This document shows positions 60,716 to 64,000 of a DNA stretch of 64,000 nt, piece after piece. Both the position numbers and the translations under genes were made by a program. The DNA lies in NCBI RefSeq assembly GCF_900086985.1, contig NZ_LT593974.1, forward strand, positions 3,224,001 to 3,288,000. Direction: 5' to 3'. Within the stretch, counting starts at the first letter, position 1. Every line of letters begins with the position of its first letter. The stretch is from Halomonas sp. HL-93. Lineage in GTDB: Bacteria > Pseudomonadota > Gammaproteobacteria > Pseudomonadales > Halomonadaceae. The notes beneath the pieces are model-generated. The model was not told the DNA's origin, searched no databases, and saw only the letters and a program-made list of their open reading frames with translations.

Positions 60716-62911
60716 TTATTTATCAACGTGCGTCCAAACCCCGCCCCAATCGGGCGGGGGTGGGTTTTCTTTAAAGTATGCAATGCGTTGTAAATATAGC
60801 TGGGTGGGCGGGTCTTGCTGATCCACTAACTCGGCAAACGCCGCCTGCGCTTTTTCGAATGCTGCTGACTGATAAAGCGCGACAGCTTCTTCAAACGCCG
60901 CCTGCCACTCACGCTGGCTCGGCGTTAATTCTCCCCATTTACCAATAGGCTCCAGTATCCAGACGGGAGCATCTCGACCTTTAACACGTACTTTATCTAA
61001 CCGGCGGAAGCACCAATTGGGCGACTGCTGCGCCGTTGCTTCGCTGACTAGCACGCTAACCCCATACGCCTTGGTCAACCCCTCCAAGCGCGAGCCCAGG
61101 TTTACATTATCGCCCATCACGGTATAAGCCATCCGAAAGCTGGAGCCCATGTTGCCAACACTCATTAACCCCGTGTTCAAGCCCACGCCCATGGACAGGG
61201 CTGGCTTACCCTCCTGAGTAAATGTCTGGTTGATATCATCAAGCGCCGCTTGCATGGCAAACGCTCCTTCAAGGGCATGCTCTGCGTGCCTGTGATCCTC
61301 AAGCGGTGCGCCCCAAAAGGCCATCATGGCATCGCCCATGTATTTATCGATGGTGCCATTGTATGAGTGAATCGCTTGAGTAAGCGGCGTCAGTAAACGA
61401 TTCATGACCCGGGTTAACTCTGCCGGAGGGATCATTTCAGAAAACGCTGTAAACCCGCGCACATCCGAGAACAACACCGTCATCTCACGCTCTTCACCCT
61501 GCAGGCTCATCCCCTGGCCGCTGTGTACCATGTCATCCACCAATTTAGGCGGTATGTACTGCCCAAAGCGTTCGGCTACCCAACGTTTCTGCTGCGACTC
61601 ACTTAAAAAATTCAGCGCCAGATGCCATAGCATTTGCAACACAAACAGCACCAGCAATGCCGCCAACGGCAGCGCCAGCCCCTGCTGCCAGGCCCAGAGA
61701 TTCCCTCCCAACGTAATACCTAGCAGCCCGGCGCTAACCGCCAGCAGTGCGGGTGCATTCAAACGCGGGTACAAAAATGTCATCAGCGCGCCCAACAAGA
61801 CCAGGCTCACCAGTTCGGCTCCGTCCACCCACGGCGGCTGCGCTTTAAAACTCTGGTGCAACATGCCCGCCAGCAGCGTCATATTCACCTCCGGCCCAGG
61901 GAAAACGCCGCCTACCGGCGTGGAACGTAAATCCATTAACCCAGGGGCCGATGCACCAAGTATCAGCGTTTTGCCTTCCAGGTCTTCAGGCTCAACGCGC
62001 TCGTTCAACACATCCGCTGCCGAGATATACTCAAAATGCCCGCGCTCGCCGTACCATGGCACCAGCGCCGCCCCCTCATTATCCACCGGAATCTCAAAGC
62101 CGCCTGCCTCAAGCGCCTCAAGCTGGGCGACACCCGCGCCCTCGCCCACCTGTGGTTCAATGGTTGGATTACCTATCATTGCCATCAGCATGGCCAGCGG
62201 CAGGCTCGGATAGAGCTCGCCCTCCCAGCGCTGCAATAAAGGTACCCGTCGAAATACACCGTCTTCGTCCACCCGCGGATTATCAAAAAAACCACCGCCC
62301 ATGGCGCTTTGCTGCAGTTCGGGAAGATTGCCGGTAAACCGCTCTGGCTCCGGTACTGAAAGCGAATCGCCCCCGTTCACCTCTACAGGTGTGGGCAGCT
62401 CACCCACAGGCGGCGGATCATCTTCCGCCGCGCTAGCCTGAAAATAGTGCCCCAGCACTACTGGGTAATTGGCCAACGTGTCAGCCAACACCGCGTCACC
62501 GCTTTCCGGCGGTGAGCGCTCTTCAAGTTCGGGATAATCGCTTACCAACGCTTCCCAAAATTGCTCCAGCACCTGTCCTTCCGGCTCGGCGAACACAATG
62601 TCCACCCCCAATAGCCCCGCGTCGTAGGTCTCAAACAGCGTTTCCACCAACTCCGCAATGACCGTACGCGGCCAGGGCCACTGGCCCACCTCGTAAAGGC
62701 TGCGTTCATCAATGTCGATAATCGCAAGCGATGGATCGGCCTCTTCGCTCAGTGTGGCTCGCACACGCGCATCATACGTCTGCCACTCCAAGCGTTCTAG
62801 AAAAGGCAACGGCAGCCACCCCACCAGATCCAGCAAAAGCGCCACCACAATGGCAGCGCCTCCCCCCCATTGCAGCCACCGCCAGCGTTTTCTGTCATTG
62901 ACCCTTGCCAT
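60716..62911 (-). CDS. CHASE2-domain class III adenylate cyclase
   Basis: The 731-residue membrane protein has a TM near residues 17-38, a periplasmic CHASE2 sensor (about 40-335, with IIDIDERSLYEVGQWPWPR), three TMs (about 365-440) and a cytoplasmic cyclase domain. Metal Asp residues lie in VLFSDVRGF and YMGDAMMAFWG. The purine-selecting Lys is in IDKYMGD, with Thr in the partner position (AYTVMGDNVNL), the Lys/Thr pair of class IIIb cyclases. Transition-state Asn and Arg are in NVNLGSRLEG. A TPR-like helical tail follows. Convergent with the FecR gene, 29 bases apart. Confidence 0.9.
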   Translation of the reverse strand: MARVNDRKRWRWLQWGGGAAIVVALLLDLVGWLPLPFLERLEWQTYDARVRATLSEEADPSLAIIDIDERSLYEVGQWPWPRTVIAELVETLFETYDAGLLGVDIVFAEPEGQVLEQFWEALVSDYPELEERSPPESGDAVLADTLANYPVVLGHYFQASAAEDDPPPVGELPTPVEVNGGDSLSVPEPERFTGNLPELQQSAMGGGFFDNPRVDEDGVFRRVPLLQRWEGELYPSLPLAMLMAMIGNPTIEPQVGEGAGVAQLEALEAGGFEIPVDNEGAALVPWYGERGHFEYISAADVLNERVEPEDLEGKTLILGASAPGLMDLRSTPVGGVFPGPEVNMTLLAGMLHQSFKAQPPWVDGAELVSLVLLGALMTFLYPRLNAPALLAVSAGLLGITLGGNLWAWQQGLALPLAALLVLFVLQMLWHLALNFLSESQQKRWVAERFGQYIPPKLVDDMVHSGQGMSLQGEEREMTVLFSDVRGFTAFSEMIPPAELTRVMNRLLTPLTQAIHSYNGTIDKYMGDAMMAFWGAPLEDHRHAEHALEGAFAMQAALDDINQTFTQEGKPALSMGVGLNTGLMSVGNMGSSFRMAYTVMGDNVNLGSRLEGLTKAYGVSVLVSEATAQQSPNWCFRRLDKVRVKGRDAPVWILEPIGKWGELTPSQREWQAAFEEAVALYQSAAFEKAQAAFAELVDQQDPPTQLYLQRIAYFKENPPPPDWGGVWTHVDK

Positions 62912-63130
62912 GAATCCAATCCTGTTTGCCTGGTGCTATTACGTCGTGGTGCTTCACTATTTTATGTTTCAAGCATCCACTCATATTCACCATGAACGAT
63001 CGTATTGTTTATCTACTTATGGTTAGTTTCTGCACGGTACGCTTTTTTATAAGGTGTTATGTTTACTTGTTTTCAACGTTCTTAATGCTTATTAATGAGG
63101 CTAACGCTTCTAATAACGCACTTTACCACC

Positions 63131-64000
63131 ATGGCTTTTTTTTCATTTTCAACCGAAGACTATGCACCCAGCGAACGCCTGGAGGCAGCCCAAGACATCT
63201 ACAGCGCCATGGCGCAGGTGCAGCTTGACGCGCCAAGAAAGCAGGTGCCGCATGTTGAAACACGCATCAAGCTGCTGCCGGGGATTTCCATCGCTCGGGT
63301 CACGGCATCGTCACTACATGCGGCGCGTGAAACCCCTCAAGTTGCCGATGGCAATGATGACATTACGCTTTTAATCCACCCCGGAGGCCCGGGTGGCTGG
63401 CTCTCTCACCTACAAGCCCACGAGTCTCTGGCCTGCACGCCGGGCAGAGCGCGCGTCGTCTACAACCATCAGTCAGGTAGCGTCGACTTTCACGGCGAGC
63501 GTGTCAACTTCCTGAGCGTCGCATTTTCACGCGCGCAACTGGCGCCGCTGCTTGGCGACATGGACCGCTTACCCAAAAACCTGCTTTCACCAGGCGAACC
63601 GCTAAAGCATCTCACTCAACTCTCACTCGCACTGACAAAACAGCCCGAGACGCCTGATAATCAACCCACTTCCCAATTGACAAGACAGCTGCTTGATCTT
63701 GCCTGCCTAGCGTTAGGCGCCACGCCGGAGGCAAGCGAACATGCCCTGCGTGGCGGCTTGCGTGAGGCGCGCTTAAAAGCCATCAAAGCCGATATCAATG
63801 TGCACGCACGCAGCGCCATCACTCTAGAAGCCCTCGCCAAGCGACACTCGGTATCGCCAAGCTATATTCGTGCCCTGTTTCACCACGAAGGTACGTCCTT
63901 CACCGATTACCTGGTTGAGCAGCGACTTCAGCGTGCCTTCAGTGCGCTGACATCCCCGCAGGCAGCGCCGCGTTCGGTGAGCGATATCGCCTTGCATTCG
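63131..64000 (+). CDS. AraC-family transcriptional regulator, C-terminal end cut off by the window
   Basis: The frame is open from ATG 63131 to the last base (290 codons, no stop). The N-terminal part (LIHPGGPGGWLSHL, VVYNHQSGSVDFHGERVNFLSVAF) fits an AraC-binding-like sensor. The HTH pair begins at ITLEALAKRHSVSPSYIRALFHHEG and DYLVEQRLQRAFSALT, and the second helix-turn-helix starts at RSVSDIALHS where the window ends. No strong ribosome site is seen. It is divergent from the CHASE2 cyclase across 219 bases and could regulate it, but that is only a guess. Confidence 0.85.
   Translation, partial: MAFFSFSTEDYAPSERLEAAQDIYSAMAQVQLDAPRKQVPHVETRIKLLPGISIARVTASSLHAARETPQVADGNDDITLLIHPGGPGGWLSHLQAHESLACTPGRARVVYNHQSGSVDFHGERVNFLSVAFSRAQLAPLLGDMDRLPKNLLSPGEPLKHLTQLSLALTKQPETPDNQPTSQLTRQLLDLACLALGATPEASEHALRGGLREARLKAIKADINVHARSAITLEALAKRHSVSPSYIRALFHHEGTSFTDYLVEQRLQRAFSALTSPQAAPRSVSDIALHS

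Noticed and set aside
60737..60757. CCCGCCCC/GGGCGGGG hairpin as a bidirectional terminator between fecR and the cyclase
   Set aside because: It lies inside the last codons of the cyclase gene, encodes the Pro-rich PPPPDWGG end, and has only a weak T run.

Overview
The window looks like a chromosomal stretch from a moderately halophilic gammaproteobacterium, most likely Halomonas or a close relative (Halomonadaceae). The evidence is the classic gammaproteobacterial gene orders (secDF; suhB/trmJ-cysE-iscR-iscS-iscA-ndk-rlmN-pilF-rodZ-ispG-hisS-yfgM-bamB-der; dprA-LysM / def-fmt-rsmB-trkA-trkH), acidic linkers in several proteins, and a photoactive yellow protein gene. No rRNA, tRNA, insertion sequence, prophage or CRISPR array is visible. 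Placement below family level is inference.

Layout. 1-1.7 kb: end of secD plus secF (Sec export), closed by a strong terminator. 1.7-16.2 kb: housekeeping block covering a SuhB-like protein with a degenerate active site, tRNA and rRNA methylation, serine acetylation, a minimal isc cluster without iscU, nucleotide, isoprenoid and His-tRNA functions, envelope assembly and ribosome GTPase Der. A small wreck that resembles a DUF815 ATPase gene follows. 16.4-30.4 kb: M48 protease; aroE-hemF-tsaC-dprA-LysM on the minus strand; def-fmt-rsmB, dodecin, trkAH potassium uptake, a TraB-family membrane protein and a DTW-domain tRNA-modifying enzyme. 30.4-36.3 kb: complete biotin operon bioBFHCDA with overlapping genes and a BirA-like operator/promoter. 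36.3-41.1 kb (minus): a sirtuin lacking zinc cysteines, AceK, then a light-sensor pair (4-coumarate-CoA-ligase-like enzyme and photoactive yellow protein) and a CIA30-like protein. 41.2-46.2 kb: ethanolamine use (eat, eutC, eutB minus; eutR-like regulator plus) with a terminator hairpin in the eutB leader. 46.2-55.8 kb: a GAF-GGDEF-EAL protein, an AT-rich control region with paired palindromes before an XRE regulator, a methyltransferase, a PepSY membrane protein, a Zur-box-controlled COG0523 metallochaperone and RecQ.

55.9-62.9 kb is the most interesting region. It holds a three-TM cyclic-nucleotide-binding (Popeye-like) protein, a class-II-type cyclic nucleotide phosphodiesterase, a TPR plus outer-membrane beta-barrel protein (SLAM-like architecture), a FecR-domain exported protein with a Glu-Pro linker, and, convergently, a CHASE2 class III adenylate cyclase. 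Together they could form a self-contained envelope-to-cAMP circuit with sensor, synthesis, receptor and breakdown. The window ends inside an AraC-family regulator.

All function calls rest on reading motifs and gene order by eye; no database search was run.
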